64,000 nt of DNA from Tissierellia bacterium (GTDB lineage: Bacteria > Bacillota > Clostridia > Peptostreptococcales > Acidaminobacteraceae), in NCBI GenBank assembly GCA_012838225.1, contig DUPT01000013.1:1-64000 (forward strand), read 5' to 3'. Numbering within the stretch: the stretch's first letter is position 1; every line of letters begins with the position of its first letter. The notes beneath the pieces were generated by a model. That model worked only from the letters and a program-made list of their open reading frames with translations, did no database searches and had not been told where the DNA came from. Made by a program: the position numbers and the translations under genes. Positions 51,278 to 59,315 of the stretch are shown one piece after another.

Positions 51278-52009
51278 ATGATTAAAATCTATGAGGTCAT
51301 TCGGGTCATCGATCGGCAACCGATCTTTTTGGTGGAGCATCTTCATCGGATGCAGCACAGTCTGGATCACTATACGGGTGAGCATCAATTGAATCTAAAG
51401 TTTTTGAAGGATGAGATCGATCATCTGGCGGCTCATCATGAGCGGACGGATTTCAATATCCGGATCGAGTATGAGCTGGAAACGGATGCCTACGGCTTTT
51501 ATACGGTCCCCGGCGTCTATCCGACCGAGGAAATGTATCAAAACGGTGTCCGACTGGTGACCTTTCCCTACGTGCGACATGATCCCAATGTCAAGGTCTA
51601 TGATGCCGAGCTGCGCGATGCGATGGATGAGAGAAAACGCGAATTTGGCGCCTTCGACCTGCTCTATACCCACGATGGCATCACCAGTGAGGCCTCAAAA
51701 TCAAATATCTTCTTTATCAAAGACGGCCAGCTCTACACCTCGCCTGATGAAGCGGTCCTGATGGGGATCACCCGGATGAAGACCCTGGAGTCGGCGGCGG
51801 ATATTGGCATCACGGTCCATAAACGGCTCATCCCGGTGGATGAGCTGGGAACCTTTGATGGCGCTTTCTTGACCGGGACCTCCCTTCATCTCCTGCCGAT
51901 CCATCGGATCGATGAGCATGACTATCAGGTGCCGCATCCGATCTGGCAGGCGGTGAGTGATCAGTTTGAGAAGAAAATCATCGATGAGGTCGATCGGTCC
52001 GATCTGTAG
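51278..52009 (+). CDS. Class IV aminotransferase (PabC/IlvE/D-amino acid group)
   Basis: 243 residues of the fold-type IV PLP enzymes. The N-terminal domain has HLHRMQHSLDHY. The PLP lysine is in DPNVKVYD near residue 105, and the cofactor-phosphate region is GITSEASKSNIFFIKDGQLYTSP, then AVLMGITRMKTLESA, ending FLTGTSLHLLPIHRID. It could be aminodeoxychorismate lyase, making the p-aminobenzoate that FolP needs, or a branched-chain or D-amino acid aminotransferase. The shorter length fits PabC, but sequence alone does not settle it. It has its own promoter and AGGAGAG site. Confidence 0.8.
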   Translation: MIKIYEVIRVIDRQPIFLVEHLHRMQHSLDHYTGEHQLNLKFLKDEIDHLAAHHERTDFNIRIEYELETDAYGFYTVPGVYPTEEMYQNGVRLVTFPYVRHDPNVKVYDAELRDAMDERKREFGAFDLLYTHDGITSEASKSNIFFIKDGQLYTSPDEAVLMGITRMKTLESAADIGITVHKRLIPVDELGTFDGAFLTGTSLHLLPIHRIDEHDYQVPHPIWQAVSDQFEKKIIDEVDRSDL

Positions 52010-52050
52010 ACAACAGCTAATGCTAAACATAGGCGATGATAGGAGGCGCC

Positions 52051-53001
52051 ATGCTGCTTAATCGCTCGCTGAAACGGGTTTTATTATGGGTCAGTCTGGG
52101 AGTGATCATCTTCTTTTTGGTGATCGCCTTCAATCAGCTGATCGGTCTCTACCGCAATCTCTCGACCATCTCGTCCGGTCTGGCGATCGTCATCACTTCG
52201 CTGGCCGGGCTGATCGTGCTGGCACTGCTGGTGTTTCCAGTCTATGTCTTCTTTCGGTTTCCTCGTCTGGAGGAGCTGCCGGAGTCAAAAGAAGACCCGC
52301 AATATCCGGCCTATCTCGCTCGGCAGATGGCTAAGCTTAGGCGCAACAAGTATTTGCTGAGCATCGACTTCGATTTCTCGGGAGCGTCTGATGAACGGGT
52401 CGTCGAGCGAGCCTTTGATCGGCTAAAGCTTCGAGGGGATGAGATGATGCGAAGTGATGCCTCGGCCGTCTTTTTGACGACGGCGGTGTCACAAAATGGG
52501 GTGCTGGATGGTTTGACGGTCCTGGCGGCCCTGATGAAGCTGGTCTATAACCTGACGACCCTGTATGAAAATCGGCCCGATGTCCGCCGCATCGTCTATC
52601 TCTATGGTCAGATCGCCTCGGTGGTGCTGTTGGTCCGAACGATCGAGGACACCGACCTGATCGAAGAACAGATCGAGCCGCTGATGGCCTCGCTCTTAGG
52701 CGGGACGGTCATCTCGGCCATCCCGGGAGCTGTCGGGATCACAACACTGATCGTCAACTCCGTCGTGGAGGGGGCGGTCAATGCCTTATTGACTCTTCGA
52801 GTCGGAGCGATCGCTCAGCGCTACCTGAGTGAGACGGTGCAGTTCGATAAACGATTGATCCGGCGATCGGCGTCACTGGAGGCCACCCGGCAGCTGGGAT
52901 CGATCCTGAGTGAGAACGCCGTCCTGGTCGTTAAGAGCTTTGTCAATGCGACCAAAGACGCGACCAAGAATGCCCTACGGATGCCCTGGAGGAGAGCATG
53001 A
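52051..53001 (+). CDS. DUF697-like membrane protein
   Basis: 316 residues from the ATG at 52051, placed 5 bases after AGGAGG; the ATG at 52036 would begin upstream of that site. Two N-terminal membrane helices (about residues 9-27 and 42-64) are followed by a long soluble region and a weakly hydrophobic DUF697-like part (TLIVNSVVEGAVNALLTLRVGAIAQRYL). No GTPase motif is present, unlike DUF697 proteins fused to one. The C-terminus is basic. It overlaps the next gene by 4 bases. I would place it with envelope-stress or dynamin-like membrane partners only tentatively. Confidence 0.6.
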   Translation: MLLNRSLKRVLLWVSLGVIIFFLVIAFNQLIGLYRNLSTISSGLAIVITSLAGLIVLALLVFPVYVFFRFPRLEELPESKEDPQYPAYLARQMAKLRRNKYLLSIDFDFSGASDERVVERAFDRLKLRGDEMMRSDASAVFLTTAVSQNGVLDGLTVLAALMKLVYNLTTLYENRPDVRRIVYLYGQIASVVLLVRTIEDTDLIEEQIEPLMASLLGGTVISAIPGAVGITTLIVNSVVEGAVNALLTLRVGAIAQRYLSETVQFDKRLIRRSASLEATRQLGSILSENAVLVVKSFVNATKDATKNALRMPWRRA

Positions 53002-53561
53002 GTCGTTTGTTTGAAATGATCGAGGCCTGTCATCAGGCCGCCGTCATCCTGCCGGCTAGACGGAGCACGAGGGAGGTCATCGACTACCTGGTCGAGACGT
53101 ATGATGCCTTTGAGATCGATGATCCGATCCGAAAGGCTCGGATAAAGTTTCACGCCCTGCCGCCCGAGGTGCTGGCGGAAAAGGGCATCCGGATGTACGA
53201 TGTGATCGAGGACTTTCAGATCCTCCATCAGTTCTCGAATGACTACTATAATATCGACTTAAAGATCTTTGAGCTGCCGAGAAATCGTCATACCCGAGAG
53301 CTCTATGATCATGCCACCGGCACGATCTTGGTGCTGTTCGATCTGACGAATGAAACGATCGAATGCATCAACGGTTTATTTCTGATCGATGAGCTGATCG
53401 TCTATCGCGGGATCGAACAGCGAGACGCCGATGAGGAGAATAAGGTGTTTCGGGAATACTGCTCGAGTCTGAGAGAGCTCGGAGTACTCGATGATTATGT
53501 CGCGGTGCCGTTTGAGACCCAGGCGCAGCGGACGATCGAGTTTCTAAAGCAGACCGACTGA
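52998..53561 (+). CDS. Hypothetical protein partnered with the DUF697-like gene
   Basis: I do not recognise this 187-residue soluble protein. It has no signal peptide or membrane helix. The N-terminal 90 residues look helical (FEMIEACHQAAVILPARRSTREVIDYLVE), the middle beta-rich (ATGTILVLFDLTNETIECINGLFLIDELIVYRG) and the end acidic. The ATGA overlap with the DUF697-like gene and a terminator right after it make a two-gene operon, so the two products probably act together. Confidence 0.6.
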   Translation: MSRLFEMIEACHQAAVILPARRSTREVIDYLVETYDAFEIDDPIRKARIKFHALPPEVLAEKGIRMYDVIEDFQILHQFSNDYYNIDLKIFELPRNRHTRELYDHATGTILVLFDLTNETIECINGLFLIDELIVYRGIEQRDADEENKVFREYCSSLRELGVLDDYVAVPFETQAQRTIEFLKQTD

Positions 53562-53585
53562 CCGGGCAAAAGGCCCGGTTTTTTT
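53561..53585 (+). terminator. Terminator of the DUF697-like operon
   Basis: ACCGGGC and GCCCGGT arms with an AAAAG loop, followed by seven T residues. Confidence 0.9.
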
Positions 53586-53599
53586 AAGGAGATTTCTTA

Positions 53600-54030
53600 A
53601 TGATTGATTATTCTCAAATCGGTAGACATAGGCTGCTTAATCAACCAAGTGAAACAACCATCCCGCTTGAAGCCTGGATGACTTTCCGCTCTTTTTCACC
53701 ACGGAATATCTGGTGAGTGATATCGCCGTGGAGGTGGGCTTTTACGCCTATGCCTTGGGCTTGGATTTTTTAAGCCTGGCCGAGGATTATGTCATCGTCA
53801 AAAATCCCGACGGTTCGACCTTCTCTTTCAAGTATAGCGAAGAAGCTTTACCGGCGGCCATCAAGCTGCAGTGGTTCACGAAAGCACTGGATCGGGTGAT
53901 CGAGGTAATAAAAGAGCGCCGGATAGAGTTTGACATGATTCATGTCTCTGATATCCAGCGCTTGATTCGCCTGCATAGTCCGGGAGGGATGACGCTTGAG
54001 ATCTGGTCGGGGGATGAGTCTCAGTCCTGA
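53600..54030 (+). pseudogene. Frameshifted gene for a small unknown protein
   Basis: AAGGAG then ATG at 53600 open a 38-residue frame that ends at the TGA at 53714-53716. Near base 53672 the -1 frame takes over and reads SLDDFPLFFTTEYLVSDIA and then without a break to 54030. Joined, the product would be about 143 residues: an N-terminal segment (SQIGRHRLLNQPSETTIPLE), a helical core (FYAYALGLDFLSLAEDY) and a beta-rich end. I cannot name the family. One missing base accounts for the break. The 3' end overlaps the convergent SGNH gene by 10 bases. The downstream half alone could be made from the GTG at 53713, but no ribosome site supports that. Confidence 0.6.
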
Positions 54031-54689
54031 TTCAGCAGCGCCCGGAGCATGATATCCTGCCCGGCCTGATTGGGATGCATGCCATCGAGACAGATATAGT
54101 CTTCATACGACCGGGTGGTCAAAAAGGGCAGTCGCAGATCCAATAGCTTGAGTTTGAACTCGGCCGCCAGGTCGACGACGACCAGGTGATACATTTCCTG
54201 CCAGCGATAGATATGATGCTTATCGCCTAAAAAGCGCAGGACATTGTCCGGATTTAGTCCCTGGGTGAAAAACTGGAAGAAGCGTTTATAGTCGAGCGGG
54301 GGAAGGGTCGAGACAGTGACATTTTTGGTGCGCTCCAGGACGCGTTCGATCACTTCGCGATAGCTTTGGCGAAAGCTCTCCAGCGGTGTATTGGCCGAGT
54401 GGGGTGCATCGGGATCCTCCGATACTTCTCGCCAGTCAAAGTTGCAGTCATTGCCGCCATACATCAAAATGACCTCATCCTCCGGCGTGATATGGGGGCT
54501 GAAGCGTTCGATCACAGCTTTCCCCTTGGCGATGGTGGCGCCAAATAGGGAATGATTCTTGATCTGACGCTGGGTCATTTGACCATAGCGATCCAAAAAG
54601 TTTTCCGATAGATTGTGATAGCGCTGGCGCTCCTCATCGAAGATGACACCCTTAGTGATCGAATCACCGAAAACAAATACCGTCGACAT
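54021..54689 (-). CDS. SGNH/GDSL-type hydrolase
   Basis: 222 residues without a signal peptide, so cytoplasmic. The catalytic blocks of the SGNH fold are in order: FVFGDSITKG (nucleophile Ser), an oxyanion Gly region around HSLFGATIAKG, MYGGNDCNFDW (Asn) and CLDGMHPNQAG (Asp/His pair). It is a lipase/esterase or deacetylase whose ester is unknown; relatives act on carbohydrate acetyl groups and phospholipids. The promoter is consensus-like with a long palindrome over the -10 and start site, so it is tightly regulated. It is divergent from a DUF1836 regulator. Confidence 0.9.
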   Translation of the reverse strand: MSTVFVFGDSITKGVIFDEERQRYHNLSENFLDRYGQMTQRQIKNHSLFGATIAKGKAVIERFSPHITPEDEVILMYGGNDCNFDWREVSEDPDAPHSANTPLESFRQSYREVIERVLERTKNVTVSTLPPLDYKRFFQFFTQGLNPDNVLRFLGDKHHIYRWQEMYHLVVVDLAAEFKLKLLDLRLPFLTTRSYEDYICLDGMHPNQAGQDIMLRALLNQD

Positions 54690-54708
54690 ATTTAACTCCC
54701 TAATACCA

Positions 54709-54737
54709 TGTGATATAGTTATTAATACTATATTACA
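54709..54737. promoter_or_regulatory. Large palindromic operator of the SGNH hydrolase gene
   Basis: Arms TGTGATATAGT and ACTATATTACA, 10 of 11 bases complementary, flank seven bases. It covers the -10 box and the predicted start site of the SGNH gene, so a bound protein would repress. The divergent DUF1836 helix-turn-helix protein is the obvious candidate. Confidence 0.7.
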
Positions 54738-54755
54738 TCGTTTTAGTTATGTCAA
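54727..54755 (-). promoter_or_regulatory. SGNH hydrolase promoter
   Basis: On the minus strand TTGACA (54755-54750) and TATAGT (54732-54727) are 17 bases apart. Confidence 0.85.
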
Positions 54756-54855
54756 CGCCGGAGTCGGCTCTAAAAAATATTTAACATGATCCGACAAAGG
54801 CCGCAATGCCAGTCTTTTGTAAGGGTTTTGTCAGAAATTGACACCGGTTTATAAA

Positions 54856-54884
54856 TTGACGGAGCGGACGAATTAACATAAGAT
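54856..54884 (+). promoter_or_regulatory. Promoter of the DUF1836 regulator gene
   Basis: TTGACG and TAAGAT with a 17-base spacer, just before the GGAGGAG site. Confidence 0.6.
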
Positions 54885-54903
54885 AAACACGGAGGAGTTA
54901 GCT

Positions 54904-55395
54904 ATGACTCTGGAGAACATCAAACAGGATCTGGCGACGACGGAATCCGTCGCTTGGGAGTATTTGCCGGATCTTGATCTATATCTGGATCAGGTAGTGA
55001 CCTATCTGAGCCGAGAACAGGTGCAGGGCTGCCCGGAGGCGGAGCTGACACCATCGATGGTCAATAATTATGTCAAAGAAGGCTTGTTGCCCAGGGCGAA
55101 GGGCAAAAAGTACAACCGGGAGCATCTGGTGTATCTGCGCATGATCAATGCCCTGAAGCAAGTCTATAATGTAAAGGAAATCAAGGAGCTGCTCGAGCAT
55201 TTTTCGCTCGATAAGGAGCCTTCGACAATATATACCAGCTATCTGGCTACGCTTGAAAAGGCGCTCGCTCAAGTCGAGACGGTTCTCGATGAGGCCGATG
55301 CGTCGGATCTGGCGATGCAATTGGCTGTGCAGAGCTATGTCTATAAATTGGTTTCTTTACGTTTGCTGGAGCAATTGACATCAAACGACAAATAA
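54904..55395 (+). CDS. DUF1836 helix-turn-helix regulator
   Basis: 163 residues. The MerR-like winged helix-turn-helix is seen in LTPSMVNNYVKEGLLPRAKGKKYNREHLVYLRMINALKQVYNVKEIKELL, the core of DUF1836. The helix after it (YLATLEKALAQVE) is probably for dimerisation. Such proteins are taken to be transcription factors of Bacillota, with unknown ligands. The gene is divergent from the SGNH hydrolase, whose promoter carries a 29-bp palindrome. It is followed after 32 bases by the deacetylase lipoprotein gene and may regulate that unit too. Confidence 0.85.
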   Translation: MTLENIKQDLATTESVAWEYLPDLDLYLDQVVTYLSREQVQGCPEAELTPSMVNNYVKEGLLPRAKGKKYNREHLVYLRMINALKQVYNVKEIKELLEHFSLDKEPSTIYTSYLATLEKALAQVETVLDEADASDLAMQLAVQSYVYKLVSLRLLEQLTSNDK

Positions 55396-55427
55396 TTCGC
55401 CGCCGGTGAATTGGAAACCGAGGATTT

Positions 55428-56738
55428 ATGAGAAAGCTAGTTGCCCTTGTCTTGATGATTCTTTTTCTGGTAAGCTGCTCGCCTTCGGCCGAGAAGGTCT
55501 CGGCCGATTGGACCGAGCGTCAAAATGAACTGAGGGAGTCGATCAATCGGATCGAGCTCCTCAAAGGAGAACTGCCCGGTGCCTGGTCGGGCGATCTCTT
55601 GCCCGAGGATGGGCTGGAGAAGCTGATGGCCAAGGATTCGCGGATTCAGCAGAATCATCAGCAGCGCGCAGATCTGATCAAAGAAGCTTCAAAAATCGCG
55701 GACAAATTGACAGCGCTTGACCGAGAAAAACTAAGCGAAGATCAGAATCGACTGACGGATCAGTTAGTCGAGTATTTGCGTTTGGAGAGTCTCGGACTCG
55801 ATCAGGAGAGGGCCTTCTTCAACGGACTGGTGAGTGATGAGCCGGATGAGGTGCTGGGTGATTTGTTCCAGGCCGTGATCGCCAACCGTCAGCTCCAGCG
55901 CGATGTCATCGCCGGAGTGGTAGCGGTATCGACGCCGCTGCCGAACGAACCGACGGAGGAAGAAGCAGAACCGACCGAGACACCGGAGGTCGAGCTGACG
56001 CCACCACCGGTGGCAGAAACGCCGACCGAGCCAGCCCCGCCGGTGGCCGCCGGCTATCGATTAAACCAAGCCACCCAGCTGTTTGAGCCACTAAGCGAGA
56101 GTGATCCGATGGCTGTGCTGTTGACCTTTGATGATGTGCCAATGACCGAAGGAGCCAAGGAATCGATCGCCATCGCCAAGACGCTCAAAGAACAGAATAT
56201 CCCGGCCATCTTTTTCGTCTTTGGCAATTATCTCCACGAAGCCATCGGTCAAGAGACGATCATTGAGCTGCATGAGATGGGCTTTGCGCTGGGAAATCAC
56301 GCCCAGACACATCAGGATCTGAGTGCCATGAGCGAGGAGATGGTGCGCCAAGAGCTGCAGTTTGTGAATGATGAGATCGAGGCACTGGTGGGTGAGCGAC
56401 CGAAGTTCTTTCGGCCGCCCTTTGGCATGACAAACGACACCGTCAATCGGATCGCCCGGGAGGAAGGCATGCTGCCGATGAACTGGACCTATGGCTATGA
56501 CTGGGAGGAAGAGTATAAAGACGACTCGGCCGCCTTGGCACAGATCATGGTCGAGACGCCGTATCTGACCCCCGGCGCCAATCTGTTGATGCATGACCGA
56601 GCCGTTACAGCCGGTGCCATCGGACAGATCGTCGAGGGCCTGCAGGCCAAGGGCTATCACTTTATCGATCCGGCCGAGATCGATCTGACCGGCCAGGACA
56701 TCATTCAAAGCCAGAGTGGAGCGGCCGATCATGAGTAA
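55428..56738 (+). CDS. Polysaccharide deacetylase lipoprotein
   Basis: 436 residues. A lipoprotein signal ends in the lipobox LVSC near residue 17. A helical region follows (residues 25-165), then a Pro/Glu/Thr linker, then a NodB-type carbohydrate esterase 4 domain. Its motifs are LLTFDDVPM (metal Asp), NHAQTHQDL (metal His pair), FFRPPFGMTND and LLMHDRA. It should remove N-acetyl groups from peptidoglycan or another glycan at the outer face. It overlaps the DUF4015 gene by 8 bases, so the pair acts on the envelope together. Confidence 0.9.
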   Translation: MRKLVALVLMILFLVSCSPSAEKVSADWTERQNELRESINRIELLKGELPGAWSGDLLPEDGLEKLMAKDSRIQQNHQQRADLIKEASKIADKLTALDREKLSEDQNRLTDQLVEYLRLESLGLDQERAFFNGLVSDEPDEVLGDLFQAVIANRQLQRDVIAGVVAVSTPLPNEPTEEEAEPTETPEVELTPPPVAETPTEPAPPVAAGYRLNQATQLFEPLSESDPMAVLLTFDDVPMTEGAKESIAIAKTLKEQNIPAIFFVFGNYLHEAIGQETIIELHEMGFALGNHAQTHQDLSAMSEEMVRQELQFVNDEIEALVGERPKFFRPPFGMTNDTVNRIAREEGMLPMNWTYGYDWEEEYKDDSAALAQIMVETPYLTPGANLLMHDRAVTAGAIGQIVEGLQAKGYHFIDPAEIDLTGQDIIQSQSGAADHE

Positions 56739-58095
56739 AATAACGATCAAGGACCACGGTAAATTCTATTCACGCCTGCTGCTGCTAGTCGGCTTGATCG
56801 TGCTGATCAGCCTCGGTATCACCGGCATTATCAAATTATTTCGTGATGATGAGGTACCACCGGAGGGCGAGACGCTGCTGCCGGAGGTCGAGACCACCGA
56901 GACCGAAAACCCCGAGACCGCCTCGACCGACGAAATCCCGGTCGAAGAGCCGATCCCGCTCAAGCTCTATCAGGGACCGTTCATCGATCTGGGTCTGTTG
57001 CCCGAGGGCACCATGAAGGTGCTGCCTAAGGGCTACAATTATCCCCGCAGCGGCGTCAGGGGACTGTTTATCAGCGGCTCGGCGATCGAAAACGCCGAGG
57101 TGATGACGGAGATCATGCAGATCATCGATGAGACCGATATCAACAGCCTGGTGATCGATTTTAAAGATGATAACGGCTTTATCCGGATGGCTAATGAGTC
57201 GGACAATCCGCTGATCCGGGAGATGACCAATCCGACCTATGATCAGGCGATCATCGATGAGCTTCGGGCTCGCGGCGTCTATCTGATCGCTCGGATGGTG
57301 GCCTTTCGTGATCCGGCGCTGGGGTGGAATCATCCCGAATATGCCTTCAATTATTCCTGGGGCGGCCAGCTTGCCAGTAATGATGGCCACGTATTTGTCA
57401 ATCCGCTGATGGAGGAGGTCTGGGAATACAATACAGCCGCGGCGGAGCTGGCGATCGATCTGGGCTTTGATGAGATCCAGTTCGATTATGTTCGGTTTGC
57501 CGAGGGCTTTGAATTGGTCGAGCACGACCTGGTCTATGACCGGGGCAGGTTCTCCGAGATCAGTGATATGTATGAACGAAATCGTCAAGCCATCTCGGGC
57601 TTTTTGGAGTATGCCCGCCAGCGCATCCATGCCAAGGATGCCTTAGTGTCGGCCGATATATTCGGCTATGTCACCTTTAATCCGACCAATGCCATCGGTC
57701 AGGATCCGTATGAGATCGTAGAGCGGGTCGATGCCCTCTCAGCCATGATCTATCCCAGCCACTGGGGAGCCGGCTATTTCGATCTGCCGACACCGGATAC
57801 CGAGCCCTATACGGTGGTCGAAGAGTATATCAAAAAAGAGCACGAGGTCATGGCGAGCGCGTCGGATCCACCGATCTCTCGGCCCTGGATCCAAGCCTTT
57901 ACCGCCTACTACCTGGGTGAGGGCAATTATATCGAATACGGTCCCAAGGAGTTGGCCGACCAGATCCGGGCTCTGGCCGATAGCGGTGTCAATGAATATC
58001 TGATGTGGCACGCCGGCGGTGACTATAAGCCGTTTTATCCCGAACTCTTTCCGCCCCAGCCTGAGGATGAGACCGAGGCGGATTCGGACGGCTAA
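56731..58095 (+). CDS. DUF4015 family putative glycoside hydrolase, membrane-anchored
   Basis: 454 residues from the ATG at 56731. One N-terminal membrane helix (about residues 15-35) and an acidic Glu/Thr/Pro spacer precede a TIM-barrel domain of the DUF4015 type (PF13200). Blocks are GVRGLFISGSAI, SLVIDFKDDNGFIRM, YLIARMVAFRDPAL, FDEIQFDYVRFAEG (likely acidic catalytic site), VSADIFGYVTF, SAMIYPSHWG and EYLMWHAGGDY. The family is predicted to cleave glycans, though proof is thin. With the upstream deacetylase it forms a two-gene envelope operon. No terminator is seen right after; transposase debris follows. Confidence 0.85.
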   Translation: MSKITIKDHGKFYSRLLLLVGLIVLISLGITGIIKLFRDDEVPPEGETLLPEVETTETENPETASTDEIPVEEPIPLKLYQGPFIDLGLLPEGTMKVLPKGYNYPRSGVRGLFISGSAIENAEVMTEIMQIIDETDINSLVIDFKDDNGFIRMANESDNPLIREMTNPTYDQAIIDELRARGVYLIARMVAFRDPALGWNHPEYAFNYSWGGQLASNDGHVFVNPLMEEVWEYNTAAAELAIDLGFDEIQFDYVRFAEGFELVEHDLVYDRGRFSEISDMYERNRQAISGFLEYARQRIHAKDALVSADIFGYVTFNPTNAIGQDPYEIVERVDALSAMIYPSHWGAGYFDLPTPDTEPYTVVEEYIKKEHEVMASASDPPISRPWIQAFTAYYLGEGNYIEYGPKELADQIRALADSGVNEYLMWHAGGDYKPFYPELFPPQPEDETEADSDG

Positions 58096-58124
58096 CTGGC
58101 GCTCCGCCATGTCTGGAAGGGAAA

Positions 58125-58487
58125 TCAAGCGACAAGGATTCTGAAGGAGAGGATATCGAGTTGCTCAAAGGTTTTTCGTCTCTTGCGGGCGATGGGCTTA
58201 AAATATCCTCTGGGACTATCTCTGGCGTAGCCGAAAATAACCCGGAGCCCCTCTGCGAAACGATAGAATAGAAAAACGATCTTCCGACGAATACCTTTTG
58301 CGGCATCATAGATATACCTAGCATAATGGCCCTTGCGGTGGAGCGAGAGGCTCATCCTGGCAAGTCAAGTCATTGCATAACCCAACAGTCGGTTGAGATC
58401 GTTAATGGCATGAAGGTTTCGGATACGAACCCCTTCCCAATCGAAGCGTTGCTTTTTGCAACGGAAATATTCTTGGTCAGTTTTTCA
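58125..58487 (-). pseudogene. IS4-like transposase remnant
   Basis: The minus strand encodes the C-terminal third of a DDE transposase of the IS4 type: DQEYFRCKKQRFDWEGVRIRNLHAINDLN, a block that fits the family pattern EEYFRFKKQ plus RVRSLQAINNL, then LARMSLSLHRKG and FLFYRFAEGLRVIFGYA. Two in-frame TGA codons (58487-58485 and 58367-58365) interrupt it, and the N-terminal and catalytic parts are gone. The last 76 residues could only be made from the ATG at 58355, which has no ribosome site. Terminal repeats were not found. It fills the space between the DUF4015 gene and the T-box leader. Confidence 0.65.
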
Positions 58488-58620
58488 AAAAAATGAACCA
58501 AAGAACGCTTCCTTGTGTTTTAGGGCCTAAAAAGAAGGAAAACGTCACTATTATCGGTAAAAATGACGGAAAGAAAGGTTTTGGTGCTGTTGCCTTGAAA
58601 ACCCGCTGATAATAGTGCGG

Positions 58621-58858
58621 AAACTCAAGACGGATAATGATTGACAGAGCCGATGGAAATCAGTATCATAGGACTAAGGTTCAATGACTAAGAGGAGTAG
58701 TTTGCCATCTGATCAAGCGAGGAAACGGTCGGTGAAAGTTTCTGAAAGAGGCAAATGAAGGTCGCTTATGAGAACCATCGGGTAAGCCCGTTATCGCGAA
58801 GAGAAGTAATTAGGGTGGTACCACGGTCTGACGTCCCTTGCGTCAGGCCTTTTTTATT
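58621..58858 (+). promoter_or_regulatory. Valine T-box leader of the zinc-ribbon gene and valS
   Basis: A tRNA-sensing leader. The T-box core AGGGTGGTACCACGG is at 58812-58826. The terminator stem GGTCTGACG / CGTCAGGCC (58825-58849) is followed by six T residues; its 5' arm overlaps the antiterminator. Stem I shows AGTAG (S-turn) at 58696-58700, arms TTTGCC and GGCAAA, the distal GCGAG...GGTCGGTG pattern, and then TGAAG-GTC, which places the specifier GTC (Val) at 58761-58763. The base is closed by CCGATGG and CCATCGG. Uncharged tRNA-Val should stop termination and turn on the operon below. Confidence 0.93.
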
Positions 58859-58871
58859 TTTAGGAGGGCTT

Positions 58872-59303
58872 ATGAAGGATCCCAAATACGACATATCGGA
58901 AGGTCGAAAGACCCTGTACTATCTGGGCATGGCCTTGATGGCAGTGGGCTTCTTGTTGTTCATTTCCGTCTTTTTTACCATGTGGAGCAATCCCTTCGGC
59001 GGTCCCTCGAGCATGGGCGCTGCGCCGATCGGCTTTGTCCTGATCATCCTCGGCTCGATCCTTCGGGGCATCGGTGCCAAAGGCTTGGCCGGCAGCGGGG
59101 TCGTACTCGATCCCAAGCAGGCCAGAGAAGACCTCGAGCCCTATACCCGAGCCGGCGGTGGCATGATAAAGGATGCCTTGGATGAGACCGGCCTGACACG
59201 GCCCGACAACTATGAACCTCAGGTGAAGCTTCGCTGTCGGAGCTGCCGGGCGCTAAATGATGAAGCAGCCAGATACTGTAGCCAATGCGGTGAAGAACTA
59301 TAA
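58872..59303 (+). CDS. Zinc-ribbon membrane protein under T-box control
   Basis: 143 residues from the ATG at 58872 behind TAGGAGGG; longer frames upstream lie in the T-box. Two membrane helices (about residues 15-35 and 47-68, the second rich in Gly and Ile) precede a cytoplasmic tail that ends in a zinc ribbon with two CxxC pairs (CRSC and CSQC). The arrangement mirrors, in reverse order, the zinc-ribbon membrane protein at 26.8 kb. It has no known function. It lies between the valine T-box and valS with 12 bases to valS, so it must respond to valine shortage too. Confidence 0.7.
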   Translation: MKDPKYDISEGRKTLYYLGMALMAVGFLLFISVFFTMWSNPFGGPSSMGAAPIGFVLIILGSILRGIGAKGLAGSGVVLDPKQAREDLEPYTRAGGGMIKDALDETGLTRPDNYEPQVKLRCRSCRALNDEAARYCSQCGEEL

Positions 59304-59315
59304 GAAGGAATGATT

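Noticed and set aside
58125-58355. Independent 76-residue gene on the minus strand
   Set aside because: It is the end of the transposase remnant; the frame continues upstream through the TGA at 58367-58365, and there is no ribosome site at its ATG.
49559-58487. Reassignment of TGA to tryptophan in this organism
   Set aside because: TGA ends many intact genes here at the normal family length (for example folE, folP, folB, ntpB), and TGG is the working Trp codon, so a code change is not supported.
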